Part shown: positions 17,078 through 26,438 of the stretch, one piece after another | How the letters are laid out: each line of letters opens with the position of its first letter | Position numbering within the stretch: the first letter of the stretch is position 1 | Assembly: GCA_902784755.1 (NCBI GenBank) | Contig: CACZVX010000004.1 | Coordinates: forward strand, 39,006-103,005 | DNA length: 64,000 bases | Source: an uncultured Prevotellaceae bacterium | GTDB lineage: Bacteria > Bacteroidota > Bacteroidia > Bacteroidales > Bacteroidaceae | Reading direction: 5' to 3' | Notes under the pieces: generated by a model | What the model saw: only the letters and a program-made list of their open reading frames with translations | The model's database searches: none | What the model was told of the DNA's origin: nothing | Translations under genes and position numbers: made by a program

Positions 17078-17603
17078 CCTCAAAAAGATTCGTGCTATCG
17101 TCTTTGATGTTGATGGGGTACTCTCAGCAGAAACAATTCCGTTGCCTGCCATAAATCCCATGGATAGTGATGACGGTCAGCCCATGCGTACTGTAAATAT
17201 AAAAGACGGGTATGCTATTCAATTGGCATTAAAACTTGGTTTGCATCTTGCCATTATCACCGGTGGAACCACGCAAAGTGTTCGTCTTCGCTACGAGCGG
17301 TTGGGAATGAAAGACATCTATATGGGAGCAGTTGTAAAAATTAAAACCTATGAAGATTTTAAGGAGAAATACAACTTAAAAGACGATGAAGTTATCTATA
17401 TGGGTGATGACATTCCTGATTTGCAGATTATGCAGATTGTGGGATGTCCTTGCTGCCCAGCAGATGCTTGTCAGGAAGTGAAGGATATGAGTGTCTATAT
17501 TAGTCACAAGAATGGTGGCTATGGTTGTGTCCGCGACGTGATTGAACAAGTCTTGAAGGCTCAGGGTCTATGGATGGCCGATGCTAGAGCTTTTGGTTGG
17601 TGA
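17064..17603 (+). CDS. kdsC: KdsC-like HAD phosphatase (Kdo 8-phosphate phosphatase)
   Basis: The 179-residue protein has HAD motif 1 [14 protein letters not shown] for motif 2, and [10 protein letters not shown] for motif 4, with no cap domain. This matches the KdsC/YrbI C0 family that removes phosphate from 3-deoxy-manno-octulosonate 8-phosphate in lipopolysaccharide core synthesis. The start overlaps the DUF2520 gene by 14 nt and maf follows 15 nt later. The related lipid A genes lie at 55.8-59 kb. Confidence in the exact substrate is moderate. Confidence 0.83.
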   Translation: MINYDLKKIRAIVFDVDGVLSAETIPLPAINPMDSDDGQPMRTVNIKDGYAIQLALKLGLHLAIITGGTTQSVRLRYERLGMKDIYMGAVVKIKTYEDFKEKYNLKDDEVIYMGDDIPDLQIMQIVGCPCCPADACQEVKDMSVYISHKNGGYGCVRDVIEQVLKAQGLWMADARAFGW

Positions 17604-17618
17604 TTTTAAATGTAATAA

Positions 17619-18188
17619 ATGAGAAACTATAAAATTATATTAGCCTCAAACAGTCCTCGGCGTAAGGAATTGTTAGCTGGTCTTGACATTGATTTTGAAG
17701 TAAAGGTACTTCCTGGTATTGATGAAAAGTATCCTTCTGATCTTCCTGTTAAAGAAATTCCACAATTCATTGCAAAAGAAAAAGCAGCTGCCTATTCAGA
17801 TATTCTTGATGATGATACATTAGTCATTACAGCTGATACTGTTGTGGTACTCGAACAGCATATTTTAGGCAAGCCATGCGATGATAATGAAGCCCGTCAA
17901 ATGCTTCATGAGTTAAGTGGACATACACATCAGGTAATTACGGGTGTTTGTCTGACTACACTTCAAAAACAATGTTGTTTTGCTGTTACCACAGATGTAA
18001 CTTTTAAGCATTTTACGGATGATGAAATAAACTATTATGTGGAGAAATACCATCCGTTGGACAAAGCTGGGGCTTATGGCATTCAAGAATGGATAGGTCA
18101 TATAGGGGTTACAGCCCTACATGGCAGCTATTTCAATGTAATGGGACTTCCTGTGCAACGAATTTATTCTGAAATGCAGAAAATGTAA
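17619..18188 (+). CDS. maf: Maf-like nucleoside triphosphate pyrophosphatase
   Basis: The 189-residue protein starts with ILASNSPRRKELLAGLDIDF, the Maf signature, and contains ITADTVVVLEQHILGKP and KAGAYGIQEWIGHIGV. Maf proteins hydrolyse non-canonical or canonical NTPs to monophosphates and are linked to septation and DNA-precursor cleaning. It is last in the plus-strand run and ends at a perfect 26-bp palindrome shared with the convergent fbp gene. Confidence 0.92.
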   Translation: MRNYKIILASNSPRRKELLAGLDIDFEVKVLPGIDEKYPSDLPVKEIPQFIAKEKAAAYSDILDDDTLVITADTVVVLEQHILGKPCDDNEARQMLHELSGHTHQVITGVCLTTLQKQCCFAVTTDVTFKHFTDDEINYYVEKYHPLDKAGAYGIQEWIGHIGVTALHGSYFNVMGLPVQRIYSEMQKM

Positions 18189-18214
18189 AAGAGTGAGGGA
18201 CGTCCCTCACTCTT
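18189..18214. terminator. Bidirectional terminator between maf and fbp
   Basis: A perfect 26-bp palindrome, AAGAGTGAGGGAC followed by its exact complement GTCCCTCACTCTT, with A/T-rich ends on both sides. It lies in the 27-nt gap between convergent genes. Confidence 0.85.
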
Positions 18215-18215
18215 C

Positions 18216-20204
18216 TTATCGTTTCTCCTTTATAAATCCATGTCGATAGGCGTAAAGCAATTCCTTAAGATCTGCTATCTGATGTTTTAAATCTTCTCCC
18301 TTATCAGTATCAGCCACGAGCATTCGGTGGGCGCTCATTTCAACGATTTGAGTTGTGCTCTTGATGTCAGTTCCTTTCTTAACTGCATCTTCTTCACTGG
18401 TGAAAGGCTCATGTTGAACAAGCTGGAAACCACGACTGTGATAAACTAGGGTGTAACCAGCAATGCCAGTCTCGGCATGATAAGCCTGTGAGAAACCACC
18501 GTCAATAACCATTAGTTTTCCGTTTGCCTTGATTGGATTTTCTCCACTTGAAGCATGAACGGGAACGTGGCCGTTGATAATATGTCGGTCTTTGCCCTCA
18601 ACGCCGAAAGCATCTAAAATTCCGTCAACAATCCGCTCATCGTCTCGTAACTTGAAGTAATTTCCTTTTTCTTCCTTGTACATCGTTTTGTCGGTTAGAA
18701 AATATCGTTCAAAAGTCGCCATTTTGGATTTGTCAAAAAGAATACTTTCGGGTCCGCACCATAGGTAGAGGAAATAGTCCCTTGCATAAAGACTCTCTTC
18801 TGGGTCACTGTCACCTTGGAAAGCCGAACGAATCATCAAACCTGTTTGATGCATTAATTCATGACCACTATACCAACGGTCTTTGTAAAGATTGACTTTG
18901 CGTAATGTTCCGTCATCATTCAGTGGTACTGATGCATGAAAAAGAAGGTTGTGATTAACAATAGAATACATGCAGCCATGAGAAAGCAACATACGGATAT
19001 GTTTATGCAGTTTCTCACTCATCATGAATGAATGATGCAGACGGTCCATCAATTCTTCTTCTTCAGTTGTCAGTTTATTTGGGTCTTCAGGGTCAATGGT
19101 CGGAAAGCAACATGTTTTCATTTCGTAATCTTTTCCATCAACCACATAGACCTTACGCTCATAGTCAATGTTTTCAAGTACACAACGGTTAAGCATTTGC
19201 CACTCAGGGTGTTTCTTAAAAATCTGAGCTTCTACCTTGAACTGCAAAACGGCAATAGCTTTGTGCATTTGGGCGGTAAGTCGAGAACTCTTTGCATCCA
19301 TTTCTTCTGCGCCGCCACTAGTCTTCGGAATGAAGACTGTACAGGGATCATCTTTATAGGTCTCCATGGCAAAAGTTGCCAGAGGTATCAGGTTAATACC
19401 ATAGCCTTCTTCAATAGTTGCCATATTGGCATATCGAAGCGATAGGCGAATAACATTACAGATACAAGCATCATTTCCAGCTGCAGCACCCATCCATAGT
19501 ATATCATGATTACCCCATTGGATATCCCAGTCCTTGAAACCTTTCAGCATATCAAGAATAAGGTGTGCACCTGGGCCTCTGTCGAAGATATCGCCAAGGA
19601 TATGAAGCTTGTCAATAGCAAGTCTTTGAATCACATGGCAGATGGCAATAATAAAGTCATCAGCGCGTCCAGTATCGATTATGGTTTCGATGATTCCTTC
19701 AACGTATGCAGCTTTGTCCTGATCATCAGTACGTTCGTGAAGTAATTCTTGAATTATATAAGAGAAATCGGGAGGTAATGCTTTTCGGACTTTTGAACGC
19801 GTATATTTACTTGACACATCACGGCAAACGCGGACTAGTCGGTAAATCATAATATAATACCATTCATTAATATCCGACTCCTGCGCTTTTACTAATTCAA
19901 GTTTTTGCTCCGGATAATAGATAAGTGTACATATGTCACGCTTAATCACATCACGTATTTCATTACCAAAGATTTCATTTACTTTACGTTTAATATTACC
20001 TGAAGCATTCTTAAGTACGTGCTGGAAAGCAGAGAACTCCCCGTGAAGGTCTGCCAGAAAGTGCTCTGTTCCTTTAGGCAGGTTCAATATAGCTTGGAGG
20101 TTAATAATCTCCGTACTAGCTTCAGCTACATTTGGAAAGGTATGTGAAAGAAGTGTAAGATATCTCAGATCTTTCTCAATGTCATAATGTTTGTTGTTAC
20201 TCAT
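18216..20204 (-). CDS. fbp: Fructose-1,6-bisphosphatase, class III
   Basis: The 662-residue length and sequence match the class III FBPase. Metallophosphatase motifs are visible: FLADLHGEFSAFQ near 47, LGDIFDRGPGAHLIL near 200, QWGNHDILWMG, HGCMYSIVNHNLLFHA and NGHVPVHASSGENPIKANG. It hydrolyses fructose 1,6-bisphosphate in gluconeogenesis. It is the 3'-most gene of the minus-strand run that starts upstream with purU, 26 nt after the GT4-like gene. Confidence 0.95.
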   Translation of the reverse strand: MSNNKHYDIEKDLRYLTLLSHTFPNVAEASTEIINLQAILNLPKGTEHFLADLHGEFSAFQHVLKNASGNIKRKVNEIFGNEIRDVIKRDICTLIYYPEQKLELVKAQESDINEWYYIMIYRLVRVCRDVSSKYTRSKVRKALPPDFSYIIQELLHERTDDQDKAAYVEGIIETIIDTGRADDFIIAICHVIQRLAIDKLHILGDIFDRGPGAHLILDMLKGFKDWDIQWGNHDILWMGAAAGNDACICNVIRLSLRYANMATIEEGYGINLIPLATFAMETYKDDPCTVFIPKTSGGAEEMDAKSSRLTAQMHKAIAVLQFKVEAQIFKKHPEWQMLNRCVLENIDYERKVYVVDGKDYEMKTCCFPTIDPEDPNKLTTEEEELMDRLHHSFMMSEKLHKHIRMLLSHGCMYSIVNHNLLFHASVPLNDDGTLRKVNLYKDRWYSGHELMHQTGLMIRSAFQGDSDPEESLYARDYFLYLWCGPESILFDKSKMATFERYFLTDKTMYKEEKGNYFKLRDDERIVDGILDAFGVEGKDRHIINGHVPVHASSGENPIKANGKLMVIDGGFSQAYHAETGIAGYTLVYHSRGFQLVQHEPFTSEEDAVKKGTDIKSTTQIVEMSAHRMLVADTDKGEDLKHQIADLKELLYAYRHGFIKEKR

Positions 20205-20230
20205 AGTCGATCGTTTGCTATTTTAAGTTA

Positions 20231-21331
20231 TTATTGAATATTCGCTTTGTTTAATATTTTCTTAATTTTCCATGTGCCACGGTCATTAACCAAATCCATG
20301 GGTATAAAACCCTCTTCTAACCCTAAGGTTTCATGGATAATCTGTAACAGACGTGCAGCTTTTTTTCGTTCTTTCAGCAATTCAAGTATTTGGGTAATCT
20401 TTTTCTCGTTATAGTCATTGAAACGAATGGCGTTATAGAGATCCGCAACATGCCGACGTGAAAGCGTTCCTTTCTGTAACTCATGAATGAAGTTGAGTAT
20501 AACCTTGCAGACAAAAATATCAGTTGTGTCAGCATGCTTCTCATCTGAATATTCTTTCAAGAGGTGAGGTTTCAGTAAAGCCTTATCTGTCAGAAGCGGC
20601 AGGTTGTTTTTCTTGCCTCGCATCGGAAATCGCTCAATACCAGTAATGGCCTGAGGGGCTATCTGGAGTAGTGAGGCACCTTGTCGTATTTCCTGCAAAA
20701 TGCCTTCTTCCTCAGCGTGAAGAAGAATTTTGCGCCAAGAATCGGGTGAAAGCAGGCGTACGCGTTCTGCTTCTTCCAGCATAACTCGCTGACTGTCATG
20801 ATCCTGGGAAAGACCAAGGCGAAGTAGCGTACTCTCTGCTAGCTTGTCGTCTTCAGACATCACCATGAAACTATGACTATCCAGTACTTTCTGATAAAGT
20901 GCCATATAGAGTGCGTTCATATCTTCTTTGGTGTAATTGTTACATGTTTGGAAGTCTGGAATAAGAACCACTCGGTCGTTCCACGATTCCTCATAATGAG
21001 CAGAGGGGTAGAGCCCTATGGAAAGTAAATGTTGCTGTTCCTGTTCTGTAACAGCCACGATGGCATGTGCATTCTTAATCATCCATCTTTGGAAAATCAG
21101 CAACTTAGGCAGTTTACAAAGCCAATATCTATATAATACGTGCCATGGCATCAGCTGTTTCTCCGGTGAAATCACTACCGGTTTTAAATGACTTCGACAC
21201 CACAACATCACCCTCCATGCTTTCCAACTCCAACAACCGTGAATATGTATCAGGTCAGGAGTTTCTGCTTGTGCCTTCTGTTTGAATGTTTTGAAGGACT
21301 GGCTAGTGTTGTTATAGTGTAGTATATTCAT
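20231..21331 (-). CDS. Glycosyltransferase-like protein with only a GT4-type N-terminal half
   Basis: The first 160 residues resemble the acceptor half of GT4 enzymes: TPDLIHIHGCWSWKAWRVM, PVVISPEKQLMPW, FQRWMIKNAHAIVAVTEQE, then RVVLIPDF. A GT4 would continue with a nucleotide-sugar domain carrying an E(x7)E motif. Here residues of about 170-366 are instead charged, helical-looking sequence with no such motif. It overlaps the GT2 gene by 4 nt, so it probably acts with it in surface polysaccharide synthesis. It may be an accessory protein rather than a catalyst. Confidence 0.6.
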   Translation of the reverse strand: MNILHYNNTSQSFKTFKQKAQAETPDLIHIHGCWSWKAWRVMLWCRSHLKPVVISPEKQLMPWHVLYRYWLCKLPKLLIFQRWMIKNAHAIVAVTEQEQQHLLSIGLYPSAHYEESWNDRVVLIPDFQTCNNYTKEDMNALYMALYQKVLDSHSFMVMSEDDKLAESTLLRLGLSQDHDSQRVMLEEAERVRLLSPDSWRKILLHAEEEGILQEIRQGASLLQIAPQAITGIERFPMRGKKNNLPLLTDKALLKPHLLKEYSDEKHADTTDIFVCKVILNFIHELQKGTLSRRHVADLYNAIRFNDYNEKKITQILELLKERKKAARLLQIIHETLGLEEGFIPMDLVNDRGTWKIKKILNKANIQ

Positions 21332-22377
21332 AATTTATGACTAGTGAAGTCGTATTTGTCCGCTTTAAGATACTTGTATCGATAATAGAGAGCCCGCCAA
21401 GCACGGCTGAGATCCATTCCTACTATTTTGTATGAACTGATAGTTGGTTCATAGGGTTCAAGAACTTTTTTCCCAATAGTGGTATGAGCCACCAGAGTTA
21501 TCAGCAATAATGAAACGTCAACTGCAAGGAAAATCCACTGTTGCAGGATTGCTGTTACTACAATTGCGGCAATCAGCACGAAATACCACAAATGTTTCAA
21601 TGTCTGGATGAGATTATAGGGCAATCGATGCAAAAAGGAACGCTTAAGATGCTTACGCGTACACATATAATAAATGTGATGGTATAACCATTTTCTCTCG
21701 GTGGGAGCATCTTCTATCAATCTAGACTCAGGCGATAATTCAGTAGCCGTGTTGCCTTTGGTGGCATATTTGTTCACCAGAAAGTCGTATTCACCTCTAA
21801 CGAACTGTGTGTTACCGTCAAATCCACGTCCGTTCAGGAACATATCTTTACGGAAAAGCAAATTGTGGCTTTCTGCACGATAGGCAGTTTTTTTCGCTTC
21901 TTTGAGTAGAGAATGTTGCATCATGGCTCTTTCATAACGCTTGTAATCAGAAACTTCATTACAATAATTGCTATAACCCATCACCATGTCCACTCCCGTT
22001 TTACAATGGCTGGCCATCTGCCGCAGCCACTTGCTACTGGAGGGGATACATTCTGGTTCGATGAGCATAATCCAGTCAAAGTTAGCAGCTTTCACACCTA
22101 GTGTAACTGCAAGTTTCTTCCTGCTCATATAACGTGATGAATCAGGCACAAAGGTCGTGTATAGGTTTGGATATTTACGTACCCACCTTTCCAGAAGATT
22201 ATCAGTAGCATCCTCTCCCTTGCTAGTCACCACGATTACTTCAAAACCATCAGGATAGTCCTGCTCCATTATTATGGGCACATGCTGCTCTAGCTCACGT
22301 TCGTTGTCGTGAGCGGCCATCACTATCGAGATGGAAGGAAGCGATGGGGATGTTTCTTCTTTGTTATCTTCTATCAT
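21328..22377 (-). CDS. Family 2 glycosyltransferase with C-terminal membrane helices
   Basis: The 349-residue protein has the GT-A start PSISIVMAAHDNERELEQHV, FEVIVVTSKGEDATDNL, and WIMLIEPECIPSS in the position of the metal-binding acidic motif (EPE in place of the usual DxD). Two hydrophobic helices follow near 255-295 (YFVLIAAIVVTAILQQW and IFLAVDVSLLLITLVA). It likely transfers sugars at the inner membrane. It overlaps lysA by 4 nt and the next gene by 4 nt. Confidence 0.82.
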   Translation of the reverse strand: MIEDNKEETSPSLPSISIVMAAHDNERELEQHVPIIMEQDYPDGFEVIVVTSKGEDATDNLLERWVRKYPNLYTTFVPDSSRYMSRKKLAVTLGVKAANFDWIMLIEPECIPSSSKWLRQMASHCKTGVDMVMGYSNYCNEVSDYKRYERAMMQHSLLKEAKKTAYRAESHNLLFRKDMFLNGRGFDGNTQFVRGEYDFLVNKYATKGNTATELSPESRLIEDAPTERKWLYHHIYYMCTRKHLKRSFLHRLPYNLIQTLKHLWYFVLIAAIVVTAILQQWIFLAVDVSLLLITLVAHTTIGKKVLEPYEPTISSYKIVGMDLSRAWRALYYRYKYLKADKYDFTSHKL

Positions 22378-23534
22378 TTAAAATCTTCTGATATATAACC
22401 TTTTGGCAATTGACGGCAGTTATACTGAGAGGCCATGATTTCACCGTAGGCTCCGGCAGAACGAATCGCCATGAGGTCACCACGATGAGCTTTGTTGAGG
22501 TCCATGGCTTTTACAAACACGTCACTCGATTCGCAGATAGGACCAACGACATCGTAGGTTTCCTTTGGCTCATCGGATGTGATGTTCTCTATTTTATGAT
22601 AAGCTTGGTAGAGTGCGGGACGAATGAGATCAGTCATACCAGCATCTACAATGGCAAACTGTTTGAAATCGCCTTGTTTAACATAAAGGGTCTTAGTAAT
22701 CAAACTCCCCATCTGAGCTACTACAGCACGTCCAAGTTCAAAGTGACAAGTCTGGCCAGGGCGGAGTTTCAGAAATTTGGCATAGGTTTCAAAATATGCC
22801 TTGAAATCAGGAATTGGTATACGGTTAGGATGTTGATAGTCAATCCCCAAACCACCTCCAACATTAATACTTTCCACTTTTATATGATGGCGTTCCAGTT
22901 GATTCTGTAATTCATTAATACGATTGCAGAGTGCCTGGAAATCACCCATCTCAAGAATTTGCGAGCCGATATGGAAGTGCAACCCAATAAACTTCACATT
23001 CTTAAGCTGGTCTGCATGTTCGATAACGTGTTCCATATCACGCATGGAAATGCCAAATTTGTTTTCAGCCAACCCTGTAGTGATGTTTGCATGTGTATGC
23101 GCACCGACATTCGGATTGATTCGGAAAGCTACACGCGCCATCGTATTGCTTTTTTCAGCAAGTTCGTTGATAACATCAAGTTCGGGTATGCTCTCTACAT
23201 TAAATGCAGCTATACCCAAGTCAAGACCTAGCTGGATTTCCCAGTCACTCTTGCCTACACCTGCATAAACTATCTTGTCTGAAGGGAAGCCTGCCATTAC
23301 GGCAGCATGGATCTCTCCACCACTCACACAATCAGCTCCTAATCCGCTTTGTGCGATGATGCCGAGTATCTTCGGATTTGCATTAGCTTTAATAGCATAA
23401 TGTACACAAAAACCATTATGTTTTCCAGCCTCAGAATTGATTATTCGGAGGGTTTCACGCAATAAGACTGTGTCATAATAGTAGAAGGGTGTTTCCTTCT
23501 TTGCGAATTTCTCTATGGGGAAATTACCTTTCAT
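22374..23534 (-). CDS. lysA: Diaminopimelate decarboxylase
   Basis: The 386-residue fold-type III PLP enzyme shows HYAIKANANPKIL with the PLP lysine, GLHFHIGSQIL, INVGGGLGIDY and PICESSDVF with the catalytic Cys region. It converts meso-diaminopimelate to lysine, the last step of lysine synthesis. It follows lysC by 41 nt, so the first and last enzymes of the pathway are adjacent. The GT2 gene overlaps its end by 4 nt. Confidence 0.95.
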   Translation of the reverse strand: MKGNFPIEKFAKKETPFYYYDTVLLRETLRIINSEAGKHNGFCVHYAIKANANPKILGIIAQSGLGADCVSGGEIHAAVMAGFPSDKIVYAGVGKSDWEIQLGLDLGIAAFNVESIPELDVINELAEKSNTMARVAFRINPNVGAHTHANITTGLAENKFGISMRDMEHVIEHADQLKNVKFIGLHFHIGSQILEMGDFQALCNRINELQNQLERHHIKVESINVGGGLGIDYQHPNRIPIPDFKAYFETYAKFLKLRPGQTCHFELGRAVVAQMGSLITKTLYVKQGDFKQFAIVDAGMTDLIRPALYQAYHKIENITSDEPKETYDVVGPICESSDVFVKAMDLNKAHRGDLMAIRSAGAYGEIMASQYNCRQLPKGYISEDFK

Positions 23535-23575
23535 GTGTTTGATGTTGTAGATGCAGCTTCTGCATGCTTCATTTA

Positions 23576-24892
23576 TTAATTAAATAAGGTGTCACTAAGA
23601 CTCTGAAGAGCTCGCTTTTTGTCAGCCTCACGGATTAGGAACGAGATGTTATAATTGCTTCCGCCATAGCTGATCATTCGTACGGGAATATTCTTCATTG
23701 CATCAGTAGCTAGTGTCTCAAAGCCTACATTGCTCCAGTCGAGATCACCCACCACACAGATAATGCACATATCAGAATCTACGGTTACTGTACCATATTT
23801 TTTAAGCTCATCAACAATATCATTCAAATGAGCATCATTGTCAATACTCATGGACACGCCTACCTCAGAGGTTGCTACCATGTCAATAGCAGTTTGGTAG
23901 CTCTCAAAAATTTCAAATACCTTGCGGAGAAAACCGGTGGCGAGTAACATTCGGGAAGATTTTATTTTAATGGCAGTAATGTTATCTTTTGCAGCTACAG
24001 CCTTGATCCTTCCCTTCACGGTCACGTTATCGATAATGGTGCCAGGAGCATCAGGATCCATAGTGTTCTTCAGACGTACAGGAATACCTGCGAATTTAGC
24101 AGGCTGAATACAGGTAGGATGTAGAATCTTTGCACCGAAATATGCCAGCTCAGCTGCTTCCTCAAAATGAAGCTGCCGAACAGCTTCTGTTTTGTCCACC
24201 ACACGTGGGTCATTGTTATGCATACCGTCAATATCAGTCCAAATCTGGATTTCCTCAGCATTGAGGGCCGTACCTATAAGTGAAGCAGTGTAATCGCTAC
24301 CTCCACGCTGGAGATTGTCAATTTCTCCATACGCATTGCGGCAAATAAAACCCTGAGTGATATAAATCTGATAACCTTCATTCTCTTCCATCACTTTAGT
24401 TAGCTTTTCCTTGATGTAGTTAGGATCAGGCTCGGCATTTTTATCTGTACGCATGAAATCGAGTGCAGAAAGCAAAACAGCATTGATACCATTTTCCTGC
24501 AGATAGTTCACTACCATATTGGTAGACATAATCTCACCCTGTGCCACGATATTCTTTTCCTCAAACGAAGTAAAAAGTTCTTTCGTAAAGGAACGGAGAT
24601 ATTGGAACTCACCTAAAATAAACTCACGCGTTTTCTGTTTATATTCATCAGTAGCGTAAAGTTCCTCCACATGATTGAGATATTTTTCTTCCAAACGGTT
24701 AATCACCTCATTGGCACCTTCTGGATTCTTTCGATAGAGATAGTCGGAAATTTCTACCAAGCTATTAGTGGTGCCGCTCATAGCTGAGAGCACTACAAAA
24801 GTGGGTTCTCCACTCTTTGTAACCAGTTGGCAAACACTTTTCATCCGTTCTGGAGTACCGACACTAGTGCCGCCGAATTTCATTACTTTCAT
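23576..24892 (-). CDS. lysC: Aspartate kinase, monofunctional
   Basis: The 438-residue protein opens with MKVMKFGGTSVGTPERM, the aspartokinase signature, contains LQRGGSDYTASLIGTAL and WTDIDGM, and has two ACT domains at the C terminus (for example IKSSRMLLATGFLRKVFEIF and ISYGGSNYNISFLI) that usually bind lysine or threonine for feedback control. There is no homoserine dehydrogenase domain. It phosphorylates aspartate at the entry to lysine and threonine synthesis. No T-box or lysine riboswitch was seen upstream. Confidence 0.95.
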   Translation of the reverse strand: MKVMKFGGTSVGTPERMKSVCQLVTKSGEPTFVVLSAMSGTTNSLVEISDYLYRKNPEGANEVINRLEEKYLNHVEELYATDEYKQKTREFILGEFQYLRSFTKELFTSFEEKNIVAQGEIMSTNMVVNYLQENGINAVLLSALDFMRTDKNAEPDPNYIKEKLTKVMEENEGYQIYITQGFICRNAYGEIDNLQRGGSDYTASLIGTALNAEEIQIWTDIDGMHNNDPRVVDKTEAVRQLHFEEAAELAYFGAKILHPTCIQPAKFAGIPVRLKNTMDPDAPGTIIDNVTVKGRIKAVAAKDNITAIKIKSSRMLLATGFLRKVFEIFESYQTAIDMVATSEVGVSMSIDNDAHLNDIVDELKKYGTVTVDSDMCIICVVGDLDWSNVGFETLATDAMKNIPVRMISYGGSNYNISFLIREADKKRALQSLSDTLFN

Positions 24893-24943
24893 AATTCTAA
24901 TATTTTAGTTTTAATATATATTATCAAATACGACTCTTTTATC

Positions 24944-25677
24944 TTAACTTTCTTCACTATCTTCGGTAAGGTCGAGTTTGTTATAGTTGATTGTGACATC
25001 AATCAAATTTCCATCCTTACAACGATATACGATTCCCGGAAATCTGTCGAGCATCGGCATGTTGTGAGTGGTCATCACTATAGCAGTACCTTTTTGTGAT
25101 ATGTTTTTTAGCAGTGTGACGATGTTGCCTGCAGTTTCGGGATCTAGATTACCTGTAGGCTCATCAGCAATAATTATTTTGGGGTGATTCAACAAAGCTC
25201 TGGCTATGGCCACACGCTGTTGCTCTCCACCAGAAAGTTCGTGAGGCATCTTGTTCTTTTTTTCAAGCATACCGACGGAATCAAGTACCTCTTCAATACG
25301 TTCTTTGCGCTCATCCTTATTCTTCCATCCAGTGGCCTTCAGCACGAACTCCATATTCTTTTTCACAGAACGATCATGAAGTAATTGAAAACTTTGGAAA
25401 ATTATTCCCATTTCTCGTCGAAGTGCAGGTATTTCCTTGCGGCGGAGTTCCATCAGATTCCGTCCAAGTACTTCTGCCTTTTCAGCTTCCTCAATATCTA
25501 GTTCACAATAAGTGGTCTTCAGTAGTGACGATTTTCCACTTCCAACCTTTCCAATGATGTAGATGAATTCACCCTCATGATGTAGATGAATTCACCCTCA
25601 TCTACGTGGAAGTCCACTTTGTGGAGCACACAAACATCATCTTGGTATATATTAACTTTTTTATAATCTATCAACAT
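24944..25677 (-). pseudogene. ftsE: FtsE-like ABC ATPase, frameshifted by a 23-bp tandem duplication
   Basis: Reading from ATG 25677 gives MLIDYKKVNIYQDD...DEGEFIYIM and then the frame is lost. The break coincides with an exact 23-nt tandem repeat (25554-25576 and 25577-25599). Removing one copy restores EGEFIYIIGKVGSGKSSLL, with the Walker A lysine, and gives 711 nt, exactly 237 codons. The 3' part is intact: FQSFQLLHDRSVKKN, LSGGEQQRVAIARAL, IIIADEPTGNLDPE, TTHN. As it stands, only a 169-residue piece without Walker A could start at 25453. FtsE with FtsX acts at the division septum; ftsX is not here. This could be a true mutation, a reversible switch or a sequence error. Confidence 0.85.
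25554..25599. repeat. 23-nt exact tandem duplication inside ftsE
   Basis: Two identical 23-nt copies lie head to tail, plus a 2-nt extension of identity at 25600-25601. The repeat spans the codons just before and into the Walker A motif. Confidence 0.97.
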
Positions 25678-25736
25678 ATTTAAAATGGTTTCAATTTCAG
25701 TTTCGGATTTCTAATGTTATATTCATTTAATCTGAT

Positions 25737-26390
25737 TTATTCCATTTTGCCTTCAGCTTTAGCTTCACGTCTTTGTTTATCCCAGTTCGGATCATGACGC
25801 TTTATAAGTTCCATAGCCAGATCTTCAATACGAAGTCCTTTTGAAGTGAGTAGCACAATTAAGTGGTAAAGCATATCGGAACCTTCGTATATCAATTGTT
25901 CTTTTGTCCCATGAGTGGCTTCAATGACAGTCTCTAACGCTTCTTCACCTAGTTTCTGTGCCATCTTGTTCACGCCTTTCTTGAAAAGACTGGTTGTATA
26001 AGAGCCTTCAGGCATTTTCTCAAAACGGTCATTAATGAAATCCTGCAGAAAGGTAAGAAAAAGAATGGGATTCTTCTTGTTCTCCTCAGCCCAACAGGTA
26101 TCAGTACCCAAATGGCAAGTAGGACCATCCGGATGCGCTTTAACTAAAAGCGCGTCATTATCGCAATCACCTTTAATACTCACTAGATGAAGAAAGTTGC
26201 CAGAAGTTTCACCTTTCGTCCAAAGCTCATTACGTGAACGACTCCAGAATGTGACCTTTTTCGTCTTAAGCGTTTTATCCAGAGCCTCTTGGTTCATATA
26301 GCCAAGCATTAATACAGTTTTAGTTTCAGCATCCTGTACAATTGCTGGCACAAGACCTCCCATTTTTTCGAAATCGACTTTCATTGTCAT
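25737..26390 (-). CDS. hisIE: HisIE, phosphoribosyl-AMP cyclohydrolase / phosphoribosyl-ATP pyrophosphatase
   Basis: The 217-residue fusion has a HisI half (about 1-110: VPAIVQDAETKTVLMLGYMN, FWSRSRNELWTKGETSGN, and the metal-binding CDNDALLVKAHPDGPTCH) and a HisE half (EEALETVIEATHGTKEQLIYEGSDMLYHL). It carries out the second and third steps of histidine synthesis. ATGs at 26390 and 26384 are both possible. It follows hisF by 48 nt. Confidence 0.95.
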   Translation of the reverse strand: MTMKVDFEKMGGLVPAIVQDAETKTVLMLGYMNQEALDKTLKTKKVTFWSRSRNELWTKGETSGNFLHLVSIKGDCDNDALLVKAHPDGPTCHLGTDTCWAEENKKNPILFLTFLQDFINDRFEKMPEGSYTTSLFKKGVNKMAQKLGEEALETVIEATHGTKEQLIYEGSDMLYHLIVLLTSKGLRIEDLAMELIKRHDPNWDKQRREAKAEGKME

Positions 26391-26438
26391 TTATATTTAG
26401 TTCAGAGTACTTCGAATGTTCCTAGTACTTAGATGATT

